A stretch of 64,000 nt of DNA from Nocardiopsis quinghaiensis (lineage in GTDB: Bacteria > Actinomycetota > Actinomycetes > Streptosporangiales > Streptosporangiaceae). The DNA lies in assembly GCF_008638365.1 (NCBI RefSeq), contig NZ_VWVU01000035.1:1-64000 (forward strand), in the 5' to 3' direction. Position numbers and translations under genes: made by a program. The notes beneath the pieces are model-generated. The model worked only from the letters and a program-made list of their open reading frames with translations. It ran no database searches and was not told where the DNA came from. Shown one piece after another: positions 8,661 to 16,647 of the stretch. Position 1 is the first letter of the stretch, and the number at the start of each line of letters is the position of its first letter.

Positions 8661-10214
8661 CTAGCCGACCCGCTCGCGCCGACCGAGCAGGCCCTGGGGC
8701 CTGATCAGCAGCATGAGGATCATCAGGGCCAGAGCCCAGGCTTGCATGAGCTGGGACGGGAACCACAGGGTGGACAGCATCGCCACCATGCCGACGGCCA
8801 GGCCGCCGACCATCGCGCCGTAGGCCGTGCCGAGGCCGCCGAGGATCACCGCGGCGAACATCATCAGCAGCAGACGGAAGCCCATCTCGTACTCGACGAC
8901 CTGGTTGAGCCCGTAGAGCACCCCGCCCAGCGCGGACAGGCCACCGCCCAGGCCCCACACGTACAGCGTGACCCGGTCCACGTCGATACCCGAGGACTCG
9001 GACAGGTCCCGGTTGTCCGAGACCGCGCGCATCGCCTTGCCGATACGGGTGAACTGCAGCAGACAGGCCACACCCACCAGGACCACGATCGCCACGCCCA
9101 TGACCACCAGGTCGCGGGGCGGCATCGCCACCGGGCCGAACTGCACCGACTCCTGGATCTGGTAGCCGGCGTAACGGCTGCGGCCCGCCCCGAAGAGCAC
9201 CAGGATCAGGTGGCGCAGAATCAGCGCCAGACCGATCGAGACGATGAACATCTGGATCAGCGCGACGTTGCGGTGCCGCAGCGGGCGCCAGATGTAGCGC
9301 TCCATCGACGCGCCCAGCACCGCGCCCATGAGGACCGCGACCGTGGCGGCCAGCCACAGCGGCACGCTCCAGCCGACCGAGTCGCCCATGACCCCGAGGA
9401 CGGTGGCCAGCACGATACCGCCGAGGATCGCCGCCCACTGCGCGGTGATCAGCACCGGCCGGGACAGCCTGCCCTCCAGGAAACCGCCGAGGAGGACCGC
9501 CACCCCCAGACCCGCGAAGATCGCCAGCAGGGAGTTGCCCATGCCCGCGGCCCCGGTACTGAAGATCAGGGCGACCATCGCGCCGAAGGTCACCATGTCG
9601 CCGTGGGCGAAGTTGATCATCTTCGTGGTGCCGAAGATCAGGGAGAGGCCGATCGCGGAGACCGCGATCACCAGGCCGAACAGGAGACCCGCCGCGGCGA
9701 GCTGGACGAACCGCTCACCGAAGGAGCCGCCGCTGTCCACCACGGGCGCGACGGCCTCGTCGTCCCCGGCCGCGGCGCCCGAGTCCTCGCTCTCCTCCTC
9801 CGAGGGGGAGGCGGAGCCGTCGTCGGACCCGCCCGGACGTTCCAGCGCGACGATGAGGGGCCGCTGGTCGCCGGCCCCGACCTCCACCTCGGTTTCGCCG
9901 TCGACGACGATGCCCTCTCGTACGACGAACTCACTGGGGACGGACTCCTGGTCCACCACGACGCGGTAGGTGCCCGGTTCGGGCAACTCCACTTCCCATA
10001 TTCCATCAGAGTCGGTTTGGGCCGCCCCGATCTCGTCCTCACCGTCGAAGACCGCGATCCCGATGCCTTCGACACCTTGATCCCGATCGTCCGGGTTGAG
10101 GATCTGACCGTGCAGCGACTCACCGCCCTGTTCGTCTGCCGTCGCCGCTGGCCCGGGGATCACCAGGATGGCGGTGATCAGGGCGAGCAGCACGGTCACG
10201 AGGCGTGTGCGCAC
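8661..10214 (-). CDS. livH: LivH-type permease with N-terminal secreted beta-sandwich domain
   Basis: 517 aa, about 220 longer than a standard LivH. Residues 1-27 look like a Sec signal ending PAATADEQ. Residues 33-125 have the pattern of a carboxypeptidase-regulatory-like beta-sandwich (VEGIGIAVFDGE, TDSDGIWEVELPEPGTYRVV). Residues 126-160 are an acidic Ser/Glu linker. The permease follows from about 165, with the signature NFAHGDMVTFGAMVA and a C-terminal RPQGLLGRRERVG. The extra domain should lie outside the membrane, where it could meet the substrate-binding protein or substrate; that role is inference. It is the first gene of livHMGF. Confidence 0.9.
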   Translation of the reverse strand: MRTRLVTVLLALITAILVIPGPAATADEQGGESLHGQILNPDDRDQGVEGIGIAVFDGEDEIGAAQTDSDGIWEVELPEPGTYRVVVDQESVPSEFVVREGIVVDGETEVEVGAGDQRPLIVALERPGGSDDGSASPSEEESEDSGAAAGDDEAVAPVVDSGGSFGERFVQLAAAGLLFGLVIAVSAIGLSLIFGTTKMINFAHGDMVTFGAMVALIFSTGAAGMGNSLLAIFAGLGVAVLLGGFLEGRLSRPVLITAQWAAILGGIVLATVLGVMGDSVGWSVPLWLAATVAVLMGAVLGASMERYIWRPLRHRNVALIQMFIVSIGLALILRHLILVLFGAGRSRYAGYQIQESVQFGPVAMPPRDLVVMGVAIVVLVGVACLLQFTRIGKAMRAVSDNRDLSESSGIDVDRVTLYVWGLGGGLSALGGVLYGLNQVVEYEMGFRLLLMMFAAVILGGLGTAYGAMVGGLAVGMVAMLSTLWFPSQLMQAWALALMILMLLIRPQGLLGRRERVG

Positions 10215-10552
10215 GCGCGCTCCTTGCGCATCTGAGGGTGACGGTGCCGAATGAACACATTCGCCACCGCATGTCCTTTGCTGTTCGGTGCGGTGAGTTT
10301 AGCCCGATTTAGGCTGGTCATTCAGCATCACTAAAGCCACGTGACCCAACCGTCACCCCATTGTGCGCAAACGAGACCAAACTGGTATCCGGAACGGATT
10401 GACCCTGAACGTCTGTCTCGTCTCCTCCCTCACACAGGCTTGATCTGCACAGTTGTCCGCACTCTTCGTGCTCAGAAGGACACACAAACGCCCAGGGCGA
10501 GACGGGATCGTTCAGAGAGACACGGGCGGACCGGGCCCTCCCGGAACGACGG
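10215..10552. promoter_or_regulatory. livH upstream region
   Basis: A non-coding gap that is less GC-rich than its surroundings. On the minus strand a TAAACT -10-like hexamer near 10300 has TGAATG about 17 nt upstream, a weak candidate livH promoter. No substrate-binding-protein gene or other ORF is present here. Confidence 0.35.
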
Positions 10553-10584
10553 CAGGGGCCGCACCCGGTCGGGTGCGGCCCCTG
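10553..10584 (-). terminator. Terminator after pdtaR
   Basis: A perfect 14-bp stem (10553-10566 / 10571-10584) with loop GGTC, 40 nt past the pdtaR stop. It separates pdtaR from livH. Confidence 0.85.
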
Positions 10585-10624
10585 CTCTGGGTTTCACGAG
10601 GGTGGAACCGTAAGCGCTACCTGC

Positions 10625-11212
10625 CTACCCCCCGAGGGTCTCGACGACGGTCTCGGCGACCTTGCGCATGGTCAGGCGCCGATCCATCGAGTTCTTCTGG
10701 ATCCACCGGAACGCCTCGGGCTCACTCATCCCGTGGCGGCTCTGGAGCAGCCCCTTGGCCTGTTCGACCAGCTTGCGCGTCTCCAGACGGTCCTGGAGGT
10801 CGCTGACCTCGGACTCCAGCGCGGCCAGCTCCGCGTAGCGGGAGGTGGCCATCTCGATCGCGGGCACGAGGTCGGTCTTGTTGAACGGCTTGACCAGGTA
10901 GGCCATGGCCCCGGCCTCGCGTGCCCGCTCGACCAACTCCCGCTGGGAGAAGGCGGTCAGGATCACCACCGGGGCGATCCTCTCCTCCGCGATGCGTTCG
11001 GCGGCCGAGAGCCCGTCGAGCACCGGCATCTTGATGTCGGTGATCACCAGGTCGGGCTTGAGCTCCTGGGCAAGGCGGATGGCGGTCTCGCCGTCACCGG
11101 CCTCGCCCACGACGGCGTAGCCGTCTTCTTCCAGCATCTCCTTGAGATCCAGGCGGATCAGGGCCTCGTCTTCCGCGATCACCACACGGCTCTGCGTCCT
11201 CGTCACGTACAC
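10625..11212 (-). CDS. pdtaR: ANTAR-domain response regulator PdtaR
   Basis: Two-component response regulator acting on RNA rather than DNA. The receiver domain (about 10-125) has the acidic pair in IAEDEALIRLDL, the phospho-acceptor Asp in VITDIKMPVLDG, and Thr/Lys switch residues in LTAFSQ and VKPF. The C-terminal ANTAR domain spans ETRKLVEQAKGLLQ to WIQKNSMDRR. In actinobacteria PdtaR is paired with the unlinked kinase PdtaS, and ANTAR domains bind paired hexaloop hairpins to prevent termination. The start is uncertain: GTGs at 11206, 11212 and 11257 are in frame and none has a strong ribosome site. 11212 gives about 195 aa, close to the family length. Confidence 0.9.
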   Translation of the reverse strand: MYVTRTQSRVVIAEDEALIRLDLKEMLEEDGYAVVGEAGDGETAIRLAQELKPDLVITDIKMPVLDGLSAAERIAEERIAPVVILTAFSQRELVERAREAGAMAYLVKPFNKTDLVPAIEMATSRYAELAALESEVSDLQDRLETRKLVEQAKGLLQSRHGMSEPEAFRWIQKNSMDRRLTMRKVAETVVETLGG

Positions 11213-11345
11213 GAGGTTACCGAGATCCGCTAGGATACTGACCGTCGGGACCGGCACAGCGCGTCAATCGTGACATCACCGTTGGCGGAGCGGCGCCCCC
11301 AAAGGGAAGAAAAAATCTCAGAGAAGGTCTTGACAAATCCCTCTA

Positions 11346-11420
11346 GCCCTGATACTCCAATTCGGCAGAGAGAGCGAGCTCAAACCTCGTACAGTGTGGG
11401 TTCGAGTCCCACTCAGGGCA
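11346..11420 (+). tRNA. tRNA-Leu(CAA)-like gene lacking a long variable arm
   Basis: The cloverleaf is clear. Acceptor arms GCCCTGA / TCAGGGC (11346-11352 / 11413-11419) are followed by discriminator A. The D-arm is 3 bp (CTC/GAG) with an AATTCGGCAGA-type loop like that of leucine tRNAs. The anticodon stem is GCGAG / CTCGT (11374-11378 / 11386-11390) with loop CTCAAAC, so the anticodon is CAA (codon UUG). The T-arm is GTGGG-TTCGAGT-CCCAC. The variable region is only 5 nt (11391-11395), whereas leucine tRNAs normally have a long class II arm. CCA is not encoded. Confidence 0.75.
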
Positions 11421-11430
11421 CAAAGGTACA

Positions 11431-11452
11431 GAGCCACCCAACAGGGTGGTTC
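11431..11452 (+). terminator. Terminator after tRNA gene
   Basis: A 9-bp stem with one G-U pair (11431-11439 / 11444-11452) and loop AACA, followed by TTGTCATT, 10 nt past the tRNA. It is the most classical intrinsic terminator in the window. Confidence 0.75.
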
Positions 11453-11529
11453 TTGTCATTTCAGACATCTTGCCCTCTATAGCGAGGCGATCGACGGAAT
11501 GTCACATGCGTGAGCAAGTATTCACGCTG

Positions 11530-12028
11530 TGTACCCATCGCACGTCCGCCGCTCGGCGGTATCCATGCCCGGCTCCGGGATCTCCTACAGCGAGGTCAGC
11601 CGACGCATGGGCATCAACCGGCCCACCCTCCGCGACTGGTCGCGGGACCGTTCTCTCATCGCGAAGTACCGGGACAACGGTGGAAGCACGATCGGGCCAT
11701 CATCCTGGAACCCTGGCAGCGGGAGATCGTTCACGCCCGTCCCGAACCCTTCGTTCGAGGGCTGGTCCGTTCCGACGGATGCCGGATCAACGACAGGGTC
11801 CGCCATCAGGTCCGCGGCGAGTGGAAGTACTACGAACACCCCCGCTACCAGTTCTTCAACGCGTCCTGGGACATCATCGGCCTGTTCACCGACGCCCTCG
11901 GCCACCTCGGGATTCCCTGGAAACGCCACGTGAACCCCCGGCCGCCTCGACGCGACAGGATCGTCGTCTCCGTGTCCGGGAAGGCCGCGGTGGCGCGGAC
12001 GGACGCCTTCGTCGGGCCCAAGCGCTGA
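11530..12028 (+). pseudogene. Remnant of a HTH/LAGLIDADG-like regulator
   Basis: Two pieces of one protein are visible in different frames. The first (frame of 11565) reads SGISYSEVSRRMGINRPTLR, a helix-turn-helix. The second, from about 11680 in the next frame, reads IILEPWQREIVHARPEPFVR, then GLVRSDGCRI, HPRYQFFNASWDIIGLF and a tail ending AFVGPKR, closed by TGA at 12028. This matches, from memory, the C-terminal half of actinomycete proteins that pair a HTH with a homing-endonuclease-like fold. The first LAGLIDADG-like block (YLLGxYLGDG type) and about 100 residues between the pieces are absent, so there is both a deletion and a frameshift. No product is expected. It lies just downstream of the tRNA. 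Confidence 0.65.
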
Positions 12029-12237
12029 GGGATCGGACAGACGGGCCAGAACCTGCGTAACCACCCAGCCGGTACCACCCCGAATAGGCCTTTTGTCACT
12101 TGATGCCGGGGCAACCAGGCTGAACCGGTCACATCACGGCCACAACCTGAGCACAACCCGTCGGTTCGGTCGTCCGCGTGGGCGCGCGTCCCTGATCCTT
12201 GAGGTTCGGAGGCAGGTTCTCAGGAGAGGAGCAGCGG

Positions 12238-13197
12238 GTGCTGACCGCGGTGGCCGGGATCATCGGCGCACTGGTTATCGGCGCCTGGGTCGTGGTGGCC
12301 TGGGGTTCCCCACGCCGCCGGCCCTGGCTGCTGACCCCCGTCGCGCTGCTCATCGTCCTGCTCGTGGCCCTCGGCCAGCCCGGGTGGGCGTTCCTTCCCG
12401 TGGCCGTACTGGTCGCCGGTTCCTTCACCGAGCTGGTGATCGGCTCCCGGGAGTCCCCGGCGGTGCGCACCAAGGACCCCGACGCCCCTCTGAGTACCGA
12501 GCGCTGGGCCGCGGCCGTGGCGGCGCCGTTCCGGGTGGCGCTGGCCGAGCCGTGGGACGTGGTGGCCCGGCCCTCGCTGCGCCGCCGCTACCGGCGCATG
12601 TTGGAGCACCAGTGGGGGGTGACCGACCGCGATTCGCTGCGGGAGGCGGTCGAGTCCCTGTTCGAGGATCTGCACACCGGTCCGACGCTGGACCTGGTGG
12701 TGGATCTGCGCGCCGGGGTCGCCAGGTCGCGTCTTCCGCGGGAGCGGGGCGGGGAGTCCACGGGCGCGCAGGTGCGTCTGACCGATGACCAGGTGGCCCG
12801 GCTGCGCGCCGTCACGGGGGTGGCCGAGGCGGACGAGACGGTGCTGATCGGCGCCTACCAGTGGTGGAAGTCGGTGCACGTGATCCGGCTGGTGTGCGGT
12901 GGCGCTTCGTTGGACTGGCTGAGTCCGGTGGAGACGCAGACGCTGCTGCGGCGGGTCGCGTCGGATCTGCAGCGCCGGTACTCGTCGTGGCAGCAGTTGT
13001 CGACGGCCTTCCACGCGGGGTACCTGCTGTGGCCCGAGAAGGGCGTGGAGGGCGATCACGGCGGCACGGACCGGGTGTGGGCGGCGTTGGGCCTGTTGGC
13101 GGAGGACACGCGGAGTCCGTGGAACCTGTTGCCGTGGGACATGCCGTTGGAGCGGGTGCTGCCCGAGGGCGGTGTGGCCACCAACCAGGAGCCCTAG
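12238..13197 (+). CDS. DUF1266 membrane protein
   Basis: 319 aa from the GTG at 12238, with AGGAGAGGA 7 nt upstream. Two or three N-terminal transmembrane helices (about 1-70) are followed by a cytosolic part. The C-terminal half matches the DUF1266 pattern: AYQWWKSVHVIRLVCGGA, SWQQLSTAFHAGYLLW and a following Trp-rich end (NLLPWDMPL). DUF1266 proteins have no settled function and are abundant in actinobacteria. It is transcribed alone and converges on pyk. Confidence 0.8.
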   Translation: MLTAVAGIIGALVIGAWVVVAWGSPRRRPWLLTPVALLIVLLVALGQPGWAFLPVAVLVAGSFTELVIGSRESPAVRTKDPDAPLSTERWAAAVAAPFRVALAEPWDVVARPSLRRRYRRMLEHQWGVTDRDSLREAVESLFEDLHTGPTLDLVVDLRAGVARSRLPRERGGESTGAQVRLTDDQVARLRAVTGVAEADETVLIGAYQWWKSVHVIRLVCGGASLDWLSPVETQTLLRRVASDLQRRYSSWQQLSTAFHAGYLLWPEKGVEGDHGGTDRVWAALGLLAEDTRSPWNLLPWDMPLERVLPEGGVATNQEP

Positions 13198-13332
13198 CCG
13201 AGGGCCCTGTGGAGGGCCTCAGGGGGCTCCGGATGTCCTGGAGAGACGTCGGCCGCACCTGGTCCTGGCCCGGTGGGCGGCGCGGCTCATACGCCGTTTC
13301 CTCCGGGCAGGACCTGATGCGGCACGTCAGTG

Positions 13333-13351
13333 GGCGCCTGTGGGGGGCGCC
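13333..13351 (-). terminator. Possible terminator after pyk
   Basis: Short GGCGCC / GGCGCC inverted repeat (13333-13338 / 13346-13351), 7 nt past the pyk stop. The stem is only 6 bp, so the call is tentative. Confidence 0.35.
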
Positions 13352-13357
13352 TGGTTC

Positions 13358-14800
13358 CTACTGTGTCGCGAGGGCGACGGCGTCGCCGAGGCGGTGGACG
13401 CGCAGGAAGTTGGTGGAACCGACGGTTCCGGGCGGGCTGCCCGCCACGATGACGATCGTGTCGCCCTTGTGGTAGTCGCCGAACTGGAGGAGTTCGCTCT
13501 CCACCTGGCGGACCATGTCGTCGGTGTTGTCGACCCAGGGCACGATGTGGCTCTCGACTCCCCAGGTGAGGGAGAGCCTTCCGCGGGTGGTCTGTTCGGT
13601 GGTGAAGGCCATCAGCGGGATGGGGGAGCGGTAGCGGGCCAGTCGGCGTGCGGTTTCGCCGGACATGGTGAAGGCGACCAGTGCCTTGGCGCCGACGGTG
13701 GCGCCGATCTCGGCGGAGGCTCGGGCGATGGCGCCGCCGGTGGTCTCGGGCACCCGGTTGAGGATGTGGGAGGCGCGCAGGGATTCCTGCTCGGCGGCTC
13801 CGACGATGCGGGCCATGGTCTCGACGGTCTCGACGGGGTACTTGCCGACACTGGTCTCGCCGGAGAGCATGACGGCGTCGGCGCCGTCGAGGACGGCGTT
13901 GGCGACGTCGGAGGTCTCGGCTCGGGTGGGCCGGGGGGCTCCGATCATGGATTCGAGCATCTGGGTGGCGACGATGACCGGTTTGGCCTTGTCGCGGCAG
14001 CGCTCGACGGCGCGCTTCTGCACCATGGGGACGTTTTCGAGGGGGAGCTCGACGCCGAGGTCGCCGCGGGCGACCATGACTCCGTCGAAGGCCTCGATGA
14101 TGTCCTGCAGGCGTTCGACGGCCTGGGGCTTCTCGATTTTGGCGATGAGGGGGACGACGACGCCCTCCTCGTCCATGATGCGGTGGCACTCTTCGGCGTC
14201 GGCGGGGCTGCGGACGAAGGAGAGGGCGACCATGTCGACGCCCTGGTGGAGGACCCAGCGCAGGTCCTTCTCGTCCTTCTCGGTGAGCGCGGGGACGCTG
14301 ACGGCGACGCCGGGGAGGTTGAGTCCCTTGTGGTTGGAGACGGTGCCGCCGAAGATGACCCGGGTGTGGACTTCGGTGCTGGTGGTTTTGGTGCACTCCA
14401 GCACGATGCGGCCGTCGTCGATGAGGACGCGGTCTCCGGGGCGTACGTCTGCGGGGAGTCCCTTGTAGGTGGTGGAGACGCGTGTGGCGTCGCCGGGGAC
14501 GTCGTCGATGGTGATGGTGAACTCGTCACCGGTGGTGAGTTCGACGGGTCCGTCGGGGAAGGTGCCGACGCGGATCTTGGGCCCTTGGAGGTCGGCGAGG
14601 ACGCCGACCGCCTGTTGTGCGGACTCAGCGGCCTGCCGGAGGTTGGCGAGGCTGGCGCTGTGGTCGTCGTGGGTTCCGTGGCTGAGGTTGATTCGGGCGA
14701 CGTTCAGCCCCGCGTCGACGAGCTTGCGGAGGACTTCCGGGCTCGAGGTGGCGGGACCGAGGGTCGCGACGATTTTTGCTCGACGTGTCACGCCTAACAC
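13358..14800 (-). CDS. pyk: Pyruvate kinase
   Basis: Converts phosphoenolpyruvate and ADP to pyruvate and ATP, the last step of glycolysis. 480 aa, the usual bacterial length. Motifs: ATLGPAT and INLSHG near the N-terminus, the pyruvate-kinase signature LIAKIEKPQAV with catalytic Lys, MVARGDLGVELP, and PTRAETSDVANAVLDGADAVMLSGET. The C-terminal allosteric domain is present. GTG at 14800 or 14791 could start the protein. TAGAGT lies 7 nt before 14791 and no Shine-Dalgarno is seen, so a leaderless mRNA is possible. Confidence 0.97.
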   Translation of the reverse strand: MLGVTRRAKIVATLGPATSSPEVLRKLVDAGLNVARINLSHGTHDDHSASLANLRQAAESAQQAVGVLADLQGPKIRVGTFPDGPVELTTGDEFTITIDDVPGDATRVSTTYKGLPADVRPGDRVLIDDGRIVLECTKTTSTEVHTRVIFGGTVSNHKGLNLPGVAVSVPALTEKDEKDLRWVLHQGVDMVALSFVRSPADAEECHRIMDEEGVVVPLIAKIEKPQAVERLQDIIEAFDGVMVARGDLGVELPLENVPMVQKRAVERCRDKAKPVIVATQMLESMIGAPRPTRAETSDVANAVLDGADAVMLSGETSVGKYPVETVETMARIVGAAEQESLRASHILNRVPETTGGAIARASAEIGATVGAKALVAFTMSGETARRLARYRSPIPLMAFTTEQTTRGRLSLTWGVESHIVPWVDNTDDMVRQVESELLQFGDYHKGDTIVIVAGSPPGTVGSTNFLRVHRLGDAVALATQ

Positions 14801-14952
14801 TCTAGAGCGTCTGGTGGATGCAGTGGTCTAAACCAGGTTGCGAGTGGGTGTGTGTGAGGTGGCGTGGTGACGAATTCGGTGACCCCGGGTGACGGTTCAG
14901 GGTGGTATGGCGACGGGACGCGTGCGGTTGTCGCCACCGTGGGAGGTGTGCC

Positions 14953-15660
14953 GTGTTCAAACGTGATGTGGTGATTTCCGCCATTTCGTCAGAGGTGGGC
15001 GTGTTGAAACGGGTGTTGCTGGGGTTGTCGGAGGAGGAGGCGGCGCTGCCGACACGGTGCGTGCCGTGGGACGTGGCGGCGCTGGCGGCGCACACGGCGG
15101 GTGCTCTGCACCGGGTCCTTGTGATGCTGGACGCCGACACGCCGGAGGGGGCCGCGTCGGTGTCGGCGGCGGGGTACTACGCGCCGGACGTGCGCTTTTC
15201 TCCGGAGGTGAACGCCGAACGGGTGGGGTCGGCGCTGGAGGCGGCGGCGCGCGGGGCGGACGCGGGCGAGCCGGGGAGGGTACTCGGGGCGTCCTGGGCG
15301 GAGCTGGCCGTGCGGGTGGCGGCGGAACCGGTGGACCGGGTGGTGGTGACGCGGCACGGTGATCCGATGCTGCTGACGGACTTCCTGGTGACGCGGGTGG
15401 TGGAGCTGGGGGTGCACGGGTTGGATCTGGCGGACGCGCTGGGCCGGGATCCGTGGTTGACCGACGAGGCGCTGGCCGTGGTGGTGCGATTGTTGTTCGG
15501 GGGCTGTGACGGCGGGGTCGTGGAGCGGGTGCTGCCCGGGGCCCTGTCAGATCGCGCCGGCGGGGTGGCTGCGGTGCGCGCCGTGACGGGCCGCTCCGGC
15601 TCGGACGCCGGGCGCGATGCCCTGGAGGCGGCCGGGGTGCGCTTCCCGGCGTTGGGTTAG
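14953..15660 (+). CDS. Maleylpyruvate isomerase N-terminal (MDMPI)-type protein
   Basis: 235 aa from the GTG at 14953, which has GGGAGG 6 nt upstream. The N-terminal four-helix DinB-like fold with VPWDVAALAAHTAGALHRVL and the later DFLVTRVVELGVHGLDLADAL match the mycothiol-dependent maleylpyruvate isomerase-like family. In that family the helix-bundle histidines bind metal; here the HTAGALHR and ELGVHGLDL histidines are the candidates. Mycothiol is the main low-molecular thiol of actinobacteria. The actual substrate is unknown. It is a single gene, divergent from pyk. Confidence 0.78.
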   Translation: MFKRDVVISAISSEVGVLKRVLLGLSEEEAALPTRCVPWDVAALAAHTAGALHRVLVMLDADTPEGAASVSAAGYYAPDVRFSPEVNAERVGSALEAAARGADAGEPGRVLGASWAELAVRVAAEPVDRVVVTRHGDPMLLTDFLVTRVVELGVHGLDLADALGRDPWLTDEALAVVVRLLFGGCDGGVVERVLPGALSDRAGGVAAVRAVTGRSGSDAGRDALEAAGVRFPALG

Positions 15661-15695
15661 GCGGTCTTCCCAGGCCTGCGCTTCGCTCCTGTCCG

Positions 15696-15713
15696 TGTCC
15701 GGGCACCCGGACA
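15696..15713. terminator. Bidirectional terminator between convergent genes
   Basis: Perfect inverted repeat TGTCCGGG / CCCGGACA (15696-15703 / 15706-15713), effectively a 7-bp stem with a 4-nt loop, between the MDMPI-type gene and the methyltransferase gene. Confidence 0.6.
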
Positions 15714-15844
15714 GCCCTTCATGCGCGAAGGACCCGGTTCGGAGAACAGGTCCTGGTCCCTGGCCCCGGGTCGGGGCCGAGGGCCCGTCTGGCGCCGCCT
15801 CGGGCCGCGTTCACGGGGCCCGGGGCTCCCACGCGGGCGGGCGG

Positions 15845-16507
15845 TCATCCGGGGTGTACGTCCTTGCGCATCAGCAGGTGGCCCCGGCGGTGCCGTTCCG
15901 TCTCGCGCGGCTCGCGCAGCATGCGTCCGGTCTCGGTGAATCCGGCGTCGCCGGCCAGGCCCGCGAGGTCGTCGATCGGCCACCGGTAGGCCGTCGTCAC
16001 CTGGTGGTCGAACGCCGCGACCGGGCCGCCCTCCGACTCGAAGAAGGCAAGCAGAAGGTGGCCGCCGGGTGCGAGCACCCGGTGGAACTCGGCGAGGTGG
16101 GAGGGCAGGTCCCGCGGCGGGGTGTGGATGACCGAGTACCAGCACACGATGCCGTTCAACGTGCCGTCGGCCAGGTCCAGGGCGTCCATGGAGCCGACCT
16201 CGAAGCGCAGGTCCTGGTACGCCTGGCGGGCGAGGTCGATCATCACCGGCGACAGGTCGAGGCCGAAGACGTCCAGTCCGAAGTCCCGCAAGTGCGCGGT
16301 CACGCGTCCCGGGCCGCACCCCAGTTCGGCGACGGGTCCGGTGCCGGTGGCCCGTGCGAGTTCGGCGAACGCGGCGAGCACCGCGCGGTCCAGCGGAAGG
16401 GCGTCGAGTTCGTCTCGGGCGTAGGCGGCGTACCGGACCGCCACGGCGTCGTAGGCGGCCGCCGTCGTGTCGGTGTGGGTGGAGGGTTCGGTCACGAACC
16501 AGAACAC
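15845..16507 (-). CDS. Class I SAM-dependent methyltransferase
   Basis: 220 aa, starting at the GTG at 16507 with GGGAAGG 5 nt upstream. The Rossmann SAM-binding motif I is PVAELGCGPGRVTAHL (about 60-75). Motif II is FGLDLSPVMIDLAR and motif III/post-I is the GIVCWYSVIHTPP region, followed by FHRVLAPGGHLLLAFFE. This is the Methyltransf_11/25-type core. The substrate is unknown, and no neighbouring pathway suggests one. The frame stays open upstream of the start, but that part has the composition of a non-coding frame. Confidence 0.85.
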   Translation of the reverse strand: MFWFVTEPSTHTDTTAAAYDAVAVRYAAYARDELDALPLDRAVLAAFAELARATGTGPVAELGCGPGRVTAHLRDFGLDVFGLDLSPVMIDLARQAYQDLRFEVGSMDALDLADGTLNGIVCWYSVIHTPPRDLPSHLAEFHRVLAPGGHLLLAFFESEGGPVAAFDHQVTTAYRWPIDDLAGLAGDAGFTETGRMLREPRETERHRRGHLLMRKDVHPG

Positions 16508-16647
16508 TAGGGCCTTCCCGCCGTGTGGGCGAGGGACCCGCCGGAGGGGTCCCCGTGGTGTCCGGGCGGGCCCCGGGGGGCGGGTGGCCGTCCGGGCCCG
16601 GTTCGGGATGTGCGGGTGGCCGTGTGGCGCGGGTGCGGGCCGGGGTG

